Notes: generated by a model not told the origin, from the letters alone. A stretch of DNA of 64,000 bases from Verrucomicrobiia bacterium (GCA_011525695.1 WYBX01000086.1:62001-126000), one strand, 5' to 3'. Numbered from the stretch's first letter, positions 1-9,463 are shown. Numbers and translations: made by a program.

Positions 1-1
1 C

Positions 2-1087
2 CAGCGCGAGGCGGAGCCGCCGTACTCGGGGATCAAGCGCAACGATTACGCGGCGAACTTCGAGGACTTCCTCGCGCAGAAGGCGCCGGATCAGCCGTTC
101 TGTTTCTGGTATGGCTCGGGCGAGCCGCACCGGGGCTTCGAGAAGGGCTCGGGACTGGCGGCGGGAAAGAAACTCGACGAGGTCGACGTGCCCTCCTTCC
201 TGCCGGACACGCCCGAAATCCGGTCCGACATCCTCGATTACCTGGTGGAAATCGAGCATTTCGACCGGCACCTCGGGCGGATGCTGCGGCTGCTGGAGGA
301 GAGGGGCGAGCTCGAGAATACGCTGGTCATTGTGACCAGCGACAACGGCATGGCCTTCCCGCGGGCGAAGGCGAACGGCTATGAGTATGGCATTCACGTG
401 CCGCTCGCGATCATGTGGCCGGCACGCGTGCCCCGCGGGCGGACCGTCGACGATCCGGTCGGTTTCGTCGATCTCACAGCCACGATCCTGGAGGCCACGC
501 GAGTGACGTTTCCATCGGCCGCGCCGCCGCCGGCGGGCCGGAGCATCCTGCCAATCCTGCTGGCCCGGGAACAGGGTATCGTGGATCCCAGCCGCGAGCG
601 GGTGTTCGCCTCGCGGGAGCGCCATTCGTCGGCCCGCTACGACAACCTGGGTTACCCGCAGCGGATCATGCGGACGCGGGACTTCCTTTATATCCGCAAC
701 TTTGCGCCCGACCGCTGGCCGGCTGGCCAGCCGCAGACGCTGCGCGATGACGGCATGCCCAACCCGATGCACGAGGCCTATCATGACATCGACAAGAGCC
801 CGTCGCTCGCGCTGCTGGTGCGCCGGCGCGACGATCCGTCGGTCCGGCGGTATTTTGAACTCGCGGTGGGCAAGCGGCCGGCCGAGGAGCTCTATGACAT
901 CCGGAAGGATCCCGGCTGCCTGAACAACCTCGCGACGGACCCGGCCTACGCCGACACCCGGCGCCGGCTCGCGGGGGAACTCGAGCGATATCTGAAGGAA
1001 ACGGGCGACGCACGAGTCACTGGCAATGGCGACGTCTGGGAGTCGTACATCCGCTACAGTCCCCTGCGGCAGTTTCCGAAACCATGA
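2..1087 (+). CDS. Family S1 sulfatase, heparan N-sulfatase-like, 5' truncated by the window edge
   Basis: The reading frame is open from base 2 and ends with TGA at 1085-1087, giving 361 visible residues. The start, signal peptide and formylglycine motif lie outside the window. Visible sulfatase features are EPHRG near residue 41, the metal-site motif TSDNG near residue 114, GIHVPL a little later, and a C-terminal EELYD...DP..LNNLA segment typical of S1 sulfatases. The EPHRGFEKG pattern resembles the N-sulfoglucosamine sulfohydrolase-like (S1_8-type) group. It probably removes sulfate esters or N-sulfate from a glycan in the periplasm or outside the cell. The exact linkage is inference. Another sulfatase follows 124 bases downstream on the same strand. 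Confidence 0.9.
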   Translation, partial: QREAEPPYSGIKRNDYAANFEDFLAQKAPDQPFCFWYGSGEPHRGFEKGSGLAAGKKLDEVDVPSFLPDTPEIRSDILDYLVEIEHFDRHLGRMLRLLEERGELENTLVIVTSDNGMAFPRAKANGYEYGIHVPLAIMWPARVPRGRTVDDPVGFVDLTATILEATRVTFPSAAPPPAGRSILPILLAREQGIVDPSRERVFASRERHSSARYDNLGYPQRIMRTRDFLYIRNFAPDRWPAGQPQTLRDDGMPNPMHEAYHDIDKSPSLALLVRRRDDPSVRRYFELAVGKRPAEELYDIRKDPGCLNNLATDPAYADTRRRLAGELERYLKETGDARVTGNGDVWESYIRYSPLRQFPKP

Positions 1088-1211
1088 CGCGAATCGGCAA
1101 CCATCCCGTGAGAAACCGCGAAGTCCGCGAGGAATCGCAAAGGCGAATGAACGGGTGGGGCGGAACGACCTGAAGGCCCGGCCCTCGCGGCGACACAGCA
1201 ATAAATCTCGT

Positions 1212-2759
1212 ATGCACACCTCCCTAAGAACTCTTTTCTGCCTCATCGTCTTCCTGGGCGCTTTCATGGCGCGGCTGCACGCCGCCAGCGCGCCCAACAT
1301 CGTCCTGATCATGGCCGACGACATGGGGTTTTCCGACATCGGTTGCACGGGCAGTGAAATCAGCACGCCGAACATCGATCGGCTGGCGCGCGAGGGGATG
1401 ATGTTCACCCAATTCTACAACAACGCGAAGTGCACCACGACGCGGGCCTCGCTCCTGACCGGCATGTACCCGCGGAAGAATGGCAACAGCATCCCGCTGG
1501 AAATCCCGACCATCGGCGAGACGATGCGGGCGGCGGGCTACCAGACGGCGATGAGCGGCAAATGGCACCTGGGAAACAAGCCGCCGCAGCGCCCGTTCGA
1601 TCGGGGCTTCGACGAATATTACGGCGTGATGGACGGCGCGGTGAACTACTTCAACCCCGCGCAACCGGATCCCGAATACAAGGGTGGCCGGGTGCGCCCC
1701 TTTGGCCACAACGACACGCTCGTGAAGGAATTCCCCCCGGGCTTCTACACCACCGACGCGTTCACCGAGCATGCCATCACCACGATGCGACGGTTCGCCC
1801 GCGAGCGGAAGCCGTTCTTCATCCACCTGGCCTACAACGCGCCCCATTACCCGCTCCACGCCTTCCCCGAGGACATCGCAAAATATCGCGGCAAGTACCG
1901 CCAGGGGTGGGAGGCCCTGCGGCAGCAACGTCATGCCCGGCAAATCGCGGCCGGCCTGGTGGACCCAAAGTGGAAGCTGCCCCCCGCCGATGTCCGTTCC
2001 TACGACTGGTCCGGTGCCAACCAGGACTGGGAGGATCTGCGGATGGCCACCTACGCGGCCATGGTCGACCGGATGGATCAGAACATCGGCAGGGTGCTCC
2101 GGACGCTGGCGGAACTGGGAATCGAGGAGAACACGATCGTGATGTTTCTCTCGGACAATGGCGGCTGCACCGAGGAGCCCGGCGGCCGCGACGACACCCA
2201 GCAGCCGGGTATCGTCAGCACGTATACGACCGTCGGGCCCGCCTGGGGGTTCGCCCAGAACACCCCCTTCCGCCGGTACAAGAGCTGGGCCAACGAAGGC
2301 GGCATCAGCACGCCCTTCATCGTGCGGTGGCCGGGCCAGGTGAAGCCGGGGACGCGCACCAACCAGGTCGCGCACATCATCGACATTCTGCCGACCTGCC
2401 TCGAGGCCGCGGGCGCCCGCCCGCTCCGGGAGATTCGCGGCCAGCCCACCCAGCCGCTCGAGGGCCGGAGCCTCGCAGCCGTCTTCCGCGGCGGCGAGCG
2501 CGAGCCGCACCCGCAGCTCTTCTGGGAATGGGCGGGCAACTGCGCGGTCCGCGAGGGCCGCTGGAAGGCGGTCTGGGACACGCTCAACCCCGAGGGAAAA
2601 TGGCAGCTCTACGATCTGGAGGCGGACCGGACTGAGCTGAACGACTTGGCGGCGAAGCATCCGGAATTGGTTCAGAAGCTGAGTGCTGACTATGTGGAAT
2701 GGGCCAAGGCGCTCGGCCGTCGGTTGCCCGGGGAAAAAGGCAAAAAGGACGACGATTGA
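1212..2759 (+). CDS. Secreted family S1 arylsulfatase
   Basis: The protein has 515 residues. A signal peptide spans residues 1-25 (hydrophobic LFCLIVFLGAF, then HAASA). The metal-binding MADDMG lies at 35-40, and the formylglycine motif CTTTRASLLTG starts at Cys74. A second metal motif, LSDNGG, lies near residue 315, and the C-terminus has the usual QLYDLEADRTELNDLA segment. The usual C-x-P/A-x-R core reads C-T-T-T-R here, a variant I associate with arylsulfatase-like bacterial sulfatases. The frame stays open upstream to 1026, but the ATG at 1212 directly precedes the signal peptide. It should hydrolyse sulfate esters on a polysaccharide. It sits between another sulfatase and a PL1 lyase, suggesting one degradation cluster. 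Confidence 0.93.
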   Translation: MHTSLRTLFCLIVFLGAFMARLHAASAPNIVLIMADDMGFSDIGCTGSEISTPNIDRLAREGMMFTQFYNNAKCTTTRASLLTGMYPRKNGNSIPLEIPTIGETMRAAGYQTAMSGKWHLGNKPPQRPFDRGFDEYYGVMDGAVNYFNPAQPDPEYKGGRVRPFGHNDTLVKEFPPGFYTTDAFTEHAITTMRRFARERKPFFIHLAYNAPHYPLHAFPEDIAKYRGKYRQGWEALRQQRHARQIAAGLVDPKWKLPPADVRSYDWSGANQDWEDLRMATYAAMVDRMDQNIGRVLRTLAELGIEENTIVMFLSDNGGCTEEPGGRDDTQQPGIVSTYTTVGPAWGFAQNTPFRRYKSWANEGGISTPFIVRWPGQVKPGTRTNQVAHIIDILPTCLEAAGARPLREIRGQPTQPLEGRSLAAVFRGGEREPHPQLFWEWAGNCAVREGRWKAVWDTLNPEGKWQLYDLEADRTELNDLAAKHPELVQKLSADYVEWAKALGRRLPGEKGKKDDD

Positions 2760-2806
2760 ACTGGGATCTGCACATCTTTCGATCCGGGCGGATCCCGACC
2801 GGTAGC

Positions 2807-2847
2807 TCAGGTCTCCGACCTGACCCAAGGCAGGTCAGAGACCTGCC
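2807..2847. repeat. Two adjacent short palindromes, GGTCAGAGACC family
   Basis: Two perfect hairpins stand side by side between the sulfatase and the PL1 gene. The first has stem TCAGGTC/GACCTGA (2807-2813 and 2817-2823) with loop TCC. The second has stem GGCAGGTC/GACCTGCC (2829-2836 and 2840-2847) with loop AGA. The second unit plus the following CTAC recurs identically at 8046-8068. A longer relative lies at 33195-33220. This looks like a REP-type interspersed element. It could also slow transcription, but there is no T-tract. Confidence 0.7.
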
Positions 2848-2893
2848 CTACCTTGGTCGGAGCAGGCATTTTGGGATCACAAGGGTGCGGAGG

Positions 2894-4723
2894 ATGCGCG
2901 CGATGGCTGCGCTCCTGCTCGCGCTGCCGCTCGTCGCTGCGGGAAACCCGGCGGGCTCGGAGTCACCCGCGCGGATCCCTGGCTTTCCGGGCGCGGAAGG
3001 CGCGGGGAAGTTCACCTCGGGCGGCCGCGGCGGCACCGTGGTGCGCGTCACGAACCTGAACGCCAGCGGTCCGGGGAGCCTGGCAGAGGCCGTCAGCGGA
3101 CCCGATCGAATCGTGGTCTTCGAGGTCTCGGGGATCATCGATCTCGCGCGTGACGGCAAGGGCGGCCGGATCGAGGTGGCTCATCCGAACATCACCATCG
3201 CCGGCCAGAGCGCACCGGGCGAGGGGATCTGCCTCCGCGGCGGCGCGCTGGATATCTCGGCGCCGAACGTGATCGTCCGGCACCTGCGGATTCGCCGTGG
3301 CTACATCAGCGAGGGCGACATGGGCGACGGGCTCACGGTGAAACCGGAGCCGATCGGCGAAATGACGACCTCCGCCGGGCGGACCGTGGAGGAGTTCGAG
3401 AAGATCCGGATCAAGAAGATCGAGCGCGGCCGGCAGGTGAAGGCGTTTGCCGACATCGACAACATCCTGATCGACCACGTCTCCACCTCGTGGGCCACGG
3501 ACGAGAACCTGACCGTGACGCACGCCGGGCATTCGACGATTTCGTATTCGATCGCGGCGGAGGGGCTGGACTATACGAACGCGCTGCAGACGCCGCCCAA
3601 CCATTCCGAGGGCGGGCTCTGGGGCAGTGCGGCCCCCGATGGGCGGGCGACGATGCATCACGTGCTTTATGCCCACAACCGGCTGCGGAACCCGCGGACG
3701 ACGGCCGGCTCGGACATCCCGCCGGTCCTGACCATGTACAATTGCGTCGTATACAACTGGTCAGAGTTGGCGACGCACACGGGCAGCCAGCGCGTGTTTG
3801 TGCAGTGGCTCGCCAACAATTACCTGCCGGGGCCCGACACGCCGGCGGAGAGCCGGGGCATCGGGTTTCACTTCATGGGCGACCCCGGCGCGCGCGTGTT
3901 CGCGCAGGGAAATCATTTCGAGGGCTCGCCGGCCGCCACGGCGGACAACCGGCTGGGGATTGCCCACAACCGGAAGTTCAAGGACCTTTCCGAGGCCGAA
4001 CGGACCGCGATGATCGTCAACCAGCCCTTCACCCGGCTGCCGCCAGGGGTGCAGCCGGCGGGCGAGGCGCTGGCGACGGTGCTGGCCGAGGCCGGTGCCA
4101 CGCTGCCGGCGCGCGACAGCGTCGATTTGCGGATTGTGGAGAATGTCCGGTCGCGCGGCGGCCGGGTGATCGAAAAGGAGACCGATCTGGCCGGGGCGGA
4201 TCGCTGGCCCGATTACCGTTCGCTGCCGCCGCCGGCCGATTCCGACCGCGATGGCGTGCCGGATTTTTGGGAAACGCAGTTTGGGCTGAACCCGCGCGAT
4301 TCCGCGGATGGCCCGGCGATCGGGGCGAACGGGTACGCCAACATCGAGCACTATCTCAACAACACGGATCCCCGCGCCGCGACCGCCGGGGAAAGCGGTT
4401 CCGCGAATGTCGTCCTGATTGCGGCTTCCGTCTCGCGGGCCGGCACCGGACGGCACGGGATCTGGCGGGTCACCCGCTCGGGCGATGTCACCCGGCCGCT
4501 CACGGTGGCTTATCGGGTTGGAGGCGACGCGGTGCCCGGACGCGATTTCGTGGCCTTGCCCGGCACGATTACCATTCCCGCGGGTGCCCGTTCAGCTGAA
4601 ATCACCCTGACGCCGCTGGCTGGCGCCACCGGCGGGCGCATGGTAACCGTCAACCTTGAACCGGCACCGGACCGCTATTATCCCGGCTTACCGGCCCAGT
4701 CGCTCATCGTCCTTCGCGGCTAA
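2894..4723 (+). CDS. Secreted PL1-like pectate lyase with calcium-repeat and Calx-beta domains
   Basis: The protein has about 609 residues. A signal peptide (AALLLALPLVAAG) is followed by a right-handed beta-helix PL1-type domain at about 25-430, beginning with FPGAEGAG and GGRGGTVVRVTNL, hallmarks of this pectate-lyase-like group. IDHVSTSW and the RNPRT segment are likely active-site surroundings. An acidic DSDRDGVPDFWE segment near 449 resembles a thrombospondin-type-3 or dockerin-like calcium repeat. Residues about 505-605 form a Calx-beta domain. It would cleave polygalacturonate or a related uronan by beta-elimination. GGAGG at 2889-2893 overlaps the first ATG and sits nine bases before an ATG at 2903, so 2903 is an alternative start. 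The frame is open upstream to 2699 without a signal peptide. Confidence 0.9.
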   Translation: MRAMAALLLALPLVAAGNPAGSESPARIPGFPGAEGAGKFTSGGRGGTVVRVTNLNASGPGSLAEAVSGPDRIVVFEVSGIIDLARDGKGGRIEVAHPNITIAGQSAPGEGICLRGGALDISAPNVIVRHLRIRRGYISEGDMGDGLTVKPEPIGEMTTSAGRTVEEFEKIRIKKIERGRQVKAFADIDNILIDHVSTSWATDENLTVTHAGHSTISYSIAAEGLDYTNALQTPPNHSEGGLWGSAAPDGRATMHHVLYAHNRLRNPRTTAGSDIPPVLTMYNCVVYNWSELATHTGSQRVFVQWLANNYLPGPDTPAESRGIGFHFMGDPGARVFAQGNHFEGSPAATADNRLGIAHNRKFKDLSEAERTAMIVNQPFTRLPPGVQPAGEALATVLAEAGATLPARDSVDLRIVENVRSRGGRVIEKETDLAGADRWPDYRSLPPPADSDRDGVPDFWETQFGLNPRDSADGPAIGANGYANIEHYLNNTDPRAATAGESGSANVVLIAASVSRAGTGRHGIWRVTRSGDVTRPLTVAYRVGGDAVPGRDFVALPGTITIPAGARSAEITLTPLAGATGGRMVTVNLEPAPDRYYPGLPAQSLIVLRG

Positions 4724-4796
4724 CCGGGATGCATCACCTGCAACCTCGACATCCATTCCCCCGCCTTCATTCATCGCTCGCCCCTTTCGTCAGTAA

Positions 4797-7700
4797 ATGA
4801 GAACCATCAAACCCATGAAAACCGTGACCGATTCGTCATCCCATCCGCAGGCGGTCAGGCCCTGCGCGCGTCATCGTGAACTTCACACCCCAAACCGGCC
4901 CGTGGCGGCGGCACATTCTGTTGTCGGCCGGATGATCTCCGGTGCAATCTGGCTGCTCGCGCTCGGGCTTGCACACATTCCCGCGACCGGGCTGGCCCAG
5001 GCTGAGGACCACGGGATTGTCATCGGCAGCGTCGTCAACCTGGCCACCGGCGACTACCTCGGCGGCGCCGTCGTCAGCGTCAAGGGCACGGCATTGTCCG
5101 CGGTCACGGACCGGACGGGCCGCTTCCAGCTCAACCGGGTGCCGGTCGGGACGCAGTCGCTCGAGATCACGTATCCCGGGTTGGATCCGATGTCGAAAAC
5201 GGTGGCGGTGGTGCCGGGGCAGACCACGATGCCGCCCATCAGCCTGAGCTCCGACGTGTATCAACTTGGCGAGTTCGTGGTGGCCGGGATCCGGGAGGGC
5301 AACGCGCAGGCGATCGCCCTCCAGCAGCAGGCGCCGAACATGAAGACCGTGATCGCGACCGATGCGTATGGCCACATCGCGGACGGCAACCTGGGCGAAT
5401 TCCTGAAGCGGCTGTCCGGAATCAGCACCGGCGGCAGCATTGACGAGGTGACGACCGTGCGGGTCCGCGGCGCCGCGCCGGAGCACACGGCGGTGACGCT
5501 CGATGGCACCCGGCTGCCAAGCCCCGGGGGCGACAAGACCAGCCGCGAGTTCGAGGTCGACAAGCTGCCGGCGGACTTCATCGAGAGCATCGAGGTGGTG
5601 AAGGCCCCGACGCCGGACATGGATGCGGACGCGATCGGGGGGACGGTGAACCTGATCACCAAGTCCGCCTTCGACACCCAGGGCCGGTATTTCAGCTATC
5701 GTTTCGGCATCAACCACCAGACGCTCTTCGACAACACGGGCTCCTTCGGCAACGTCCAGTATTCCGAGGCGTTCGGCAAGGAGCGGAAGCTGGGGGTGTT
5801 CATCAACCTGAATTACAGCAAGTCGTATCGCGACCGCGATGCGGCCAGCTCGTTCTATGCCGGCCCGGCCGAGGGGCCAAATCCGGCCTGGCGCGTCCGG
5901 TTCCAGCCGGATGAACGGCAGCGCGAACGGATCGGGGGCGGCGTGAAGTTCGATTATCGGTTCAGCGACACGTCTTCGATGTACGTGAGCATCATGTACA
6001 ACGATTACGAGCAGGACAACCGGGCCCGCGAGTTCACGGTCGAGGTTCGCGAGGATCGGGCGGTGCCGGGCGATGATGTGCGGGACCTGAGCCAGACCGA
6101 GCCATCGACCAACCTCAGGACGGTGTACGCGCTCGGCCGGGAGGCCACGCAGTCGAACACAACACTCGACACGCAGAAGACGTGGTCCTTCCAGGTGGGC
6201 GGCAAAAAGCAGTGGGTGGATTCCGGCTACAGCCTCGATTATTCGGCCGCCTACGCGCCGGCCAACGGGCATCAGGATCGCTGGCTCTTCAATGTGCAGG
6301 GCGCGCGGAACACGCCCTGGGTCGTGGAGCGGGAGGAGGATCTCGACTACTTCCCCACGATGACCCGCAGTTCTGGATTGGGACTGATGGGGGATTGGAA
6401 TCAGAGCAACATCAGCAAGTCGCCCTTCTTCCGTTACCAGGACTCCGAGGAGGCGGTCTGGGCCGGCCACGTCAATCTCAGCAAGGAACTGGACACCAGG
6501 ATTCCGGTGACGCTGAAGACCGGGCTGCGCTACCGCGGGCAGGAGCTCGAAAAGCAGTTCTTCGAGGATGGCCGGCGCGATCGGAGGTACAATGCGCCCG
6601 ACTGGAACATCTTCAAGGAGACGGCGGCGGTGCAGGAGCGGCCATTCTTCGGGATCGATCGGTATGCGGATCTCGCGCTTTTCGCCGATGCGCGCGCGAT
6701 TTTCGAATATACCCAGGAAAACCCTCAGTACTGGGCGCAGACATTCTCACCCCGTGAGATTCGCGAATCGTATCAGGACAATGGGACGGCGCGTGAGGAA
6801 GTGACGGCGGCGTTTCTCCAGGCCACCGCGCGTTTCGGAAAATTACAGGTTCTGGGCGGGCTCCGGATGGAGGAGACCGACGTGACCGGCGCGGGCTGGG
6901 AGTATGACCAGAATGAGGATGGACCGCCCGCCGGAGCCACCGACGAGGAACTGATCGAATTCTACCGTTCCGAGTGGTCCTTCCGCGAAAACAACCGCAA
7001 CTATCGCAATTGGTTCCCGGGTCTCCACCTCCGGTACGAGATTCGGCCCAACCTCCTTGCCCGGGCGAGCTACTCGGGCGGGATTGGCCGGCCGGATTTC
7101 GCGCGGCTCATTCCGAAAACCTCGATCAACGACTCAGAGAGCGAGGACGGGGATCCGGCGCAGAGCATCCGGATGAACAACACCGGGCTGCTCCCGCAGG
7201 AATCGGAAAACTTCGATGCCAGCCTCGAATATTATTTCCAGCCCGTGGGCATGTTCGGCATTGGGATATTCCAGAAGGACATCACGAACTTCATCTACCG
7301 GATCGAAAGCAACCTGACCCCGGCACTGCTGGCGGAATTCGGGCTCGATGCGCAGTATGAAGGCTGGGAAATCCGCACTGACGCCAACCGCGGCCGCGGA
7401 CGGATTCGCGGCTACGAGGTCGACTACAGCCAGCACCTGAGCGGCATCGCCAGCTGGCTGAAGGGCTTCAGCGTCTACGCCAACTACACGCACGTGTACT
7501 CGGAGGGTGATCTCACCGACATCATTGGCGATTCCTGGAACGTCGGGTTCGCCTATGAACGGCGGCCATGGACCCTCCGGTACCACGTGAACTACAACAG
7601 CGCGTATCAGACGAGCTTCGACGAGCGCCCGACCTACAACGAGTTCAAGGAAAGCCAGCTCAACGGTGAGATCAGTGTCTCGTACCGGTTCCGTCCGTGG

Positions 7701-7847
7701 CTGACGATATTCGCCGACATGAACAACACCTTCCAGCGGGACATCCGTGAAAACGTCGGTGGCCCGATGCTGAACGGACGGCTGCTGGCGGGGCAGGTCC
7801 AGGACATCGGCCAGCGGATCATGGTCGGTGTCAGTGGTCGGTTCTGA
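4797..7847 (+). CDS. TonB-dependent outer-membrane receptor with carboxypeptidase-regulatory-like N-domain
   Basis: The protein has 1016 residues from the ATG at 4797. The hydrophobic signal segment only begins near residue 46 (ISGAIWLLALGLAHIP), so the in-frame ATG at 4932 may be the real start. A CarboxypepD_reg-like beta-sandwich spans about 73-150 (GDYLGGAVVSVKG, then DRTGRFQL). It is followed by a TonB-box-like GEFVVAG, a plug domain at about 170-290 with RVRGAAPEHTAVTLDGTRLP and DADAIGGTVNL, and a beta-barrel ending in VGVSGRF with the terminal Phe of outer-membrane proteins. It should import oligosaccharides using TonB energy. It lies between two PL1 genes, so their products are a plausible cargo. 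No SusD partner is present. It is closest in layout to the receptor at 33.3-36.2 kb. Confidence 0.94.
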   Translation: MRTIKPMKTVTDSSSHPQAVRPCARHRELHTPNRPVAAAHSVVGRMISGAIWLLALGLAHIPATGLAQAEDHGIVIGSVVNLATGDYLGGAVVSVKGTALSAVTDRTGRFQLNRVPVGTQSLEITYPGLDPMSKTVAVVPGQTTMPPISLSSDVYQLGEFVVAGIREGNAQAIALQQQAPNMKTVIATDAYGHIADGNLGEFLKRLSGISTGGSIDEVTTVRVRGAAPEHTAVTLDGTRLPSPGGDKTSREFEVDKLPADFIESIEVVKAPTPDMDADAIGGTVNLITKSAFDTQGRYFSYRFGINHQTLFDNTGSFGNVQYSEAFGKERKLGVFINLNYSKSYRDRDAASSFYAGPAEGPNPAWRVRFQPDERQRERIGGGVKFDYRFSDTSSMYVSIMYNDYEQDNRAREFTVEVREDRAVPGDDVRDLSQTEPSTNLRTVYALGREATQSNTTLDTQKTWSFQVGGKKQWVDSGYSLDYSAAYAPANGHQDRWLFNVQGARNTPWVVEREEDLDYFPTMTRSSGLGLMGDWNQSNISKSPFFRYQDSEEAVWAGHVNLSKELDTRIPVTLKTGLRYRGQELEKQFFEDGRRDRRYNAPDWNIFKETAAVQERPFFGIDRYADLALFADARAIFEYTQENPQYWAQTFSPREIRESYQDNGTAREEVTAAFLQATARFGKLQVLGGLRMEETDVTGAGWEYDQNEDGPPAGATDEELIEFYRSEWSFRENNRNYRNWFPGLHLRYEIRPNLLARASYSGGIGRPDFARLIPKTSINDSESEDGDPAQSIRMNNTGLLPQESENFDASLEYYFQPVGMFGIGIFQKDITNFIYRIESNLTPALLAEFGLDAQYEGWEIRTDANRGRGRIRGYEVDYSQHLSGIASWLKGFSVYANYTHVYSEGDLTDIIGDSWNVGFAYERRPWTLRYHVNYNSAYQTSFDERPTYNEFKESQLNGEISVSYRFRPWLTIFADMNNTFQRDIRENVGGPMLNGRLLAGQVQDIGQRIMVGVSGRF

Positions 7848-7889
7848 CGCGGATTCGGATGAAATGGGTCTGAACCGCCGCCACAAATT

Positions 7890-7926
7890 GCACGGGTCCC
7901 GGGATCGATATGGCCGGGATCCGTGC
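7890..7926 (+). terminator. Hairpin downstream of the TBDR, possible terminator
   Basis: An inverted repeat begins 43 bases after the TBDR stop. GCACGGGTCCCGG (7890-7902) pairs with CCGGGATCCGTGC (7914-7926) with one mismatch and an 11-base loop. No T-run follows, so a classical intrinsic terminator is not proven. Confidence 0.4.
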
Positions 7927-7954
7927 GATTAGGGCCGGCGTTCCAACTTGGAGC

Positions 7955-7994
7955 CCCATGTGATTCTCGCGACGATCCAGTCGATTCACATGGG
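7955..7994. promoter_or_regulatory. Spaced 9-bp inverted repeat CCCATGTGA/TCACATGGG
   Basis: Perfect 9-bp arms at 7955-7963 and 7986-7994 are separated by 22 bases, upstream of the phosphatase gene. It could be an operator or a second hairpin after the TBDR. It was seen only once in the window. Function is inference. Confidence 0.3.
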
Positions 7995-8001
7995 TCAGGG
8001 A

Positions 8002-8029
8002 CTGACGTGAATCGTTCTACGCACATAAT
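8002..8029 (+). promoter_or_regulatory. Possible sigma-70-type promoter for the phosphatase gene
   Basis: CTGACG at 8002-8007 (4 of 6 match to TTGACA) and CATAAT at 8024-8029 (5 of 6 match to TATAAT) are separated by 16 bases, about 90 bases before the ATG at 8117. The match is modest and untested. Confidence 0.3.
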
Positions 8030-8045
8030 TGAGCCAAACTCCAGA

Positions 8046-8068
8046 GGCAGGTCAGAGACCTGCCCTAC
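8046..8068. repeat. Second copy of the GGCAGGTC/GACCTGCC palindrome
   Basis: An 8-bp perfect stem with loop AGA, followed by CTAC, is identical to the unit at 2829-2851. It lies about 50 bases before the phosphatase start, in an intergenic position like the other copy. Confidence 0.7.
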
Positions 8069-8116
8069 GGTGCGGCACAGCTTTCAGTGAGCAGCGGAAA
8101 CTCAGCCCGTCCAGCC

Positions 8117-9463
8117 ATGCGTTCGATCCATTCCCGATTTCTCACCGGTCTCCTCGTGATCGTTGCCAGTTGCGATCTCGGGGCGCACGGAGATTCCACC
8201 GGACATCCGCCCCAGGATGCCGTTTACCTGCCGAGTCCGATTCCCGACCGGGTCATGCTCGGATGGGATGACGACCCGGCGACGACACAGGCCGTCACTT
8301 GGAGGACGTCGCCGGGGGCGGGGCACCCGGTGGCCGAGATCGCCCTGGCGACCCCGGGTCCGGAATTCCGGAAGCAGGCGCAGCGGCTGATGGCCAGGGA
8401 GTCGCATGCGATCGAAACCTCCAATGGTTCCGCGCTGATCCACACCGCGGCGTTCTCGGGGCTGCAGCCCGACACCCTCTACGCCTATCGGGTCGGCGAC
8501 TCCGAACTCGGGCTATGGAGCGAATGGCTTCAATTCCGGACGGCCCATCGTGAGGCACGTCCGTTCTCCTTCATCTACTACGGCGACGCCCAGGAAGAGG
8601 TGAAGTCCCACTGGTCACGCGTGGTCCGCGCGGCATTCCAGGACGCGCCTCGGCCGCGTTTCATCCTCCATGGAGGCGATCTGGTGGACTTGGGGAAGCC
8701 GAACGGCTACGTGATCGACGATGATACGCCCCGGGTGCAGCACGATTCGCAATGGGGCCAGTGGTTCGAGGCGGCCGGCTGGATCAACGGGATGATTCCC
8801 GTTCTCGCCACGCCCGGAAATCACGAATACTTCGAAGGCGGCACGAAGCTGAACCCGCACTGGCGGCCGCAGTTTGCGCTGCCGTTGAATGGACCGAAGG
8901 GCCTCGAGGAGGCTGCCTGGTACCTCGATATCCAGGGAGTCAGGCTGATTTCGCTCTCTTCCACGCGGATTGTCCAGGACGCCGCAGCGGCCAGAGTGCA
9001 GGCAGAATGGCTGGACCGGGTGCTGCGCGAGAATTCCCAGCGCTGGGCAATTGTGACGCACCACCATCCGATCTTCAGCACGACTGGGGAGAAGCCGGAG
9101 CAGATGATTCACCTCAACGAATACATCCTGCCGGTCTATGAGCGCCACCACGTCGACCTGGTCCTCCAGGGACACGATCACACCTATGCCCGGGGTCTCA
9201 ACCTTTCCTCCGGCGCCTCCCGCTTCGAGGAAGCCACCGGCACGATGTATGTGGTATCCGTCAGCGGCCCGAAGCTCGGCCGGATGAACTCTACCTGGCA
9301 GGGCCGCCAGATCGAAGGCGTCCAGCTCTATCAAATCATCTCGATTGACGGTGATCGGCTGCGGTTTCGCGCCTTCAATCCGACCGGGGCACTCGCCGAT
9401 GCCTTCGACTTGATCAAGCGCGCCGACGGTCGTTCGCGACTGGTCGAACAACCAGTCTTCTAG
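8117..9463 (+). CDS. Purple acid phosphatase-like metallophosphoesterase, probable lipoprotein
   Basis: The protein has 448 residues. An N-terminal hydrophobic segment ends in VASC at residue 19, compatible with a lipobox. A fibronectin-like purple-acid-phosphatase N-domain (QAVTWRTSPG, then DTLYAYRVG) precedes the calcineurin-like metallophosphoesterase core. Metal-binding blocks are in order: GDAQE near 155, GGDLVD near 185, GNHEY near 233, THHHP near 313 and GHDHTYAR near 352. All expected ligands are therefore present, and it should hydrolyse phosphate mono- or diesters outside the cytoplasm. A GTG at 8087 is an in-frame alternative start, but the ATG at 8117 fits the signal sequence better. 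It lies between a TBDR and a PL1 gene. Confidence 0.9.
   Translation: MRSIHSRFLTGLLVIVASCDLGAHGDSTGHPPQDAVYLPSPIPDRVMLGWDDDPATTQAVTWRTSPGAGHPVAEIALATPGPEFRKQAQRLMARESHAIETSNGSALIHTAAFSGLQPDTLYAYRVGDSELGLWSEWLQFRTAHREARPFSFIYYGDAQEEVKSHWSRVVRAAFQDAPRPRFILHGGDLVDLGKPNGYVIDDDTPRVQHDSQWGQWFEAAGWINGMIPVLATPGNHEYFEGGTKLNPHWRPQFALPLNGPKGLEEAAWYLDIQGVRLISLSSTRIVQDAAAARVQAEWLDRVLRENSQRWAIVTHHHPIFSTTGEKPEQMIHLNEYILPVYERHHVDLVLQGHDHTYARGLNLSSGASRFEEATGTMYVVSVSGPKLGRMNSTWQGRQIEGVQLYQIISIDGDRLRFRAFNPTGALADAFDLIKRADGRSRLVEQPVF

Noticed and set aside
1224..2828. Long minus-strand open frame opposite the sulfatase at 1.2-2.8 kb.
   Set aside because: It is the antisense shadow of a clear sulfatase gene; its translation has no recognisable domain. 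Similar long antisense frames opposite other genes were rejected for the same reason.
7890..7926. Certain intrinsic terminator after the TBDR.
   Set aside because: The hairpin is good, but no T-tract follows, so it is listed only as a possibility.
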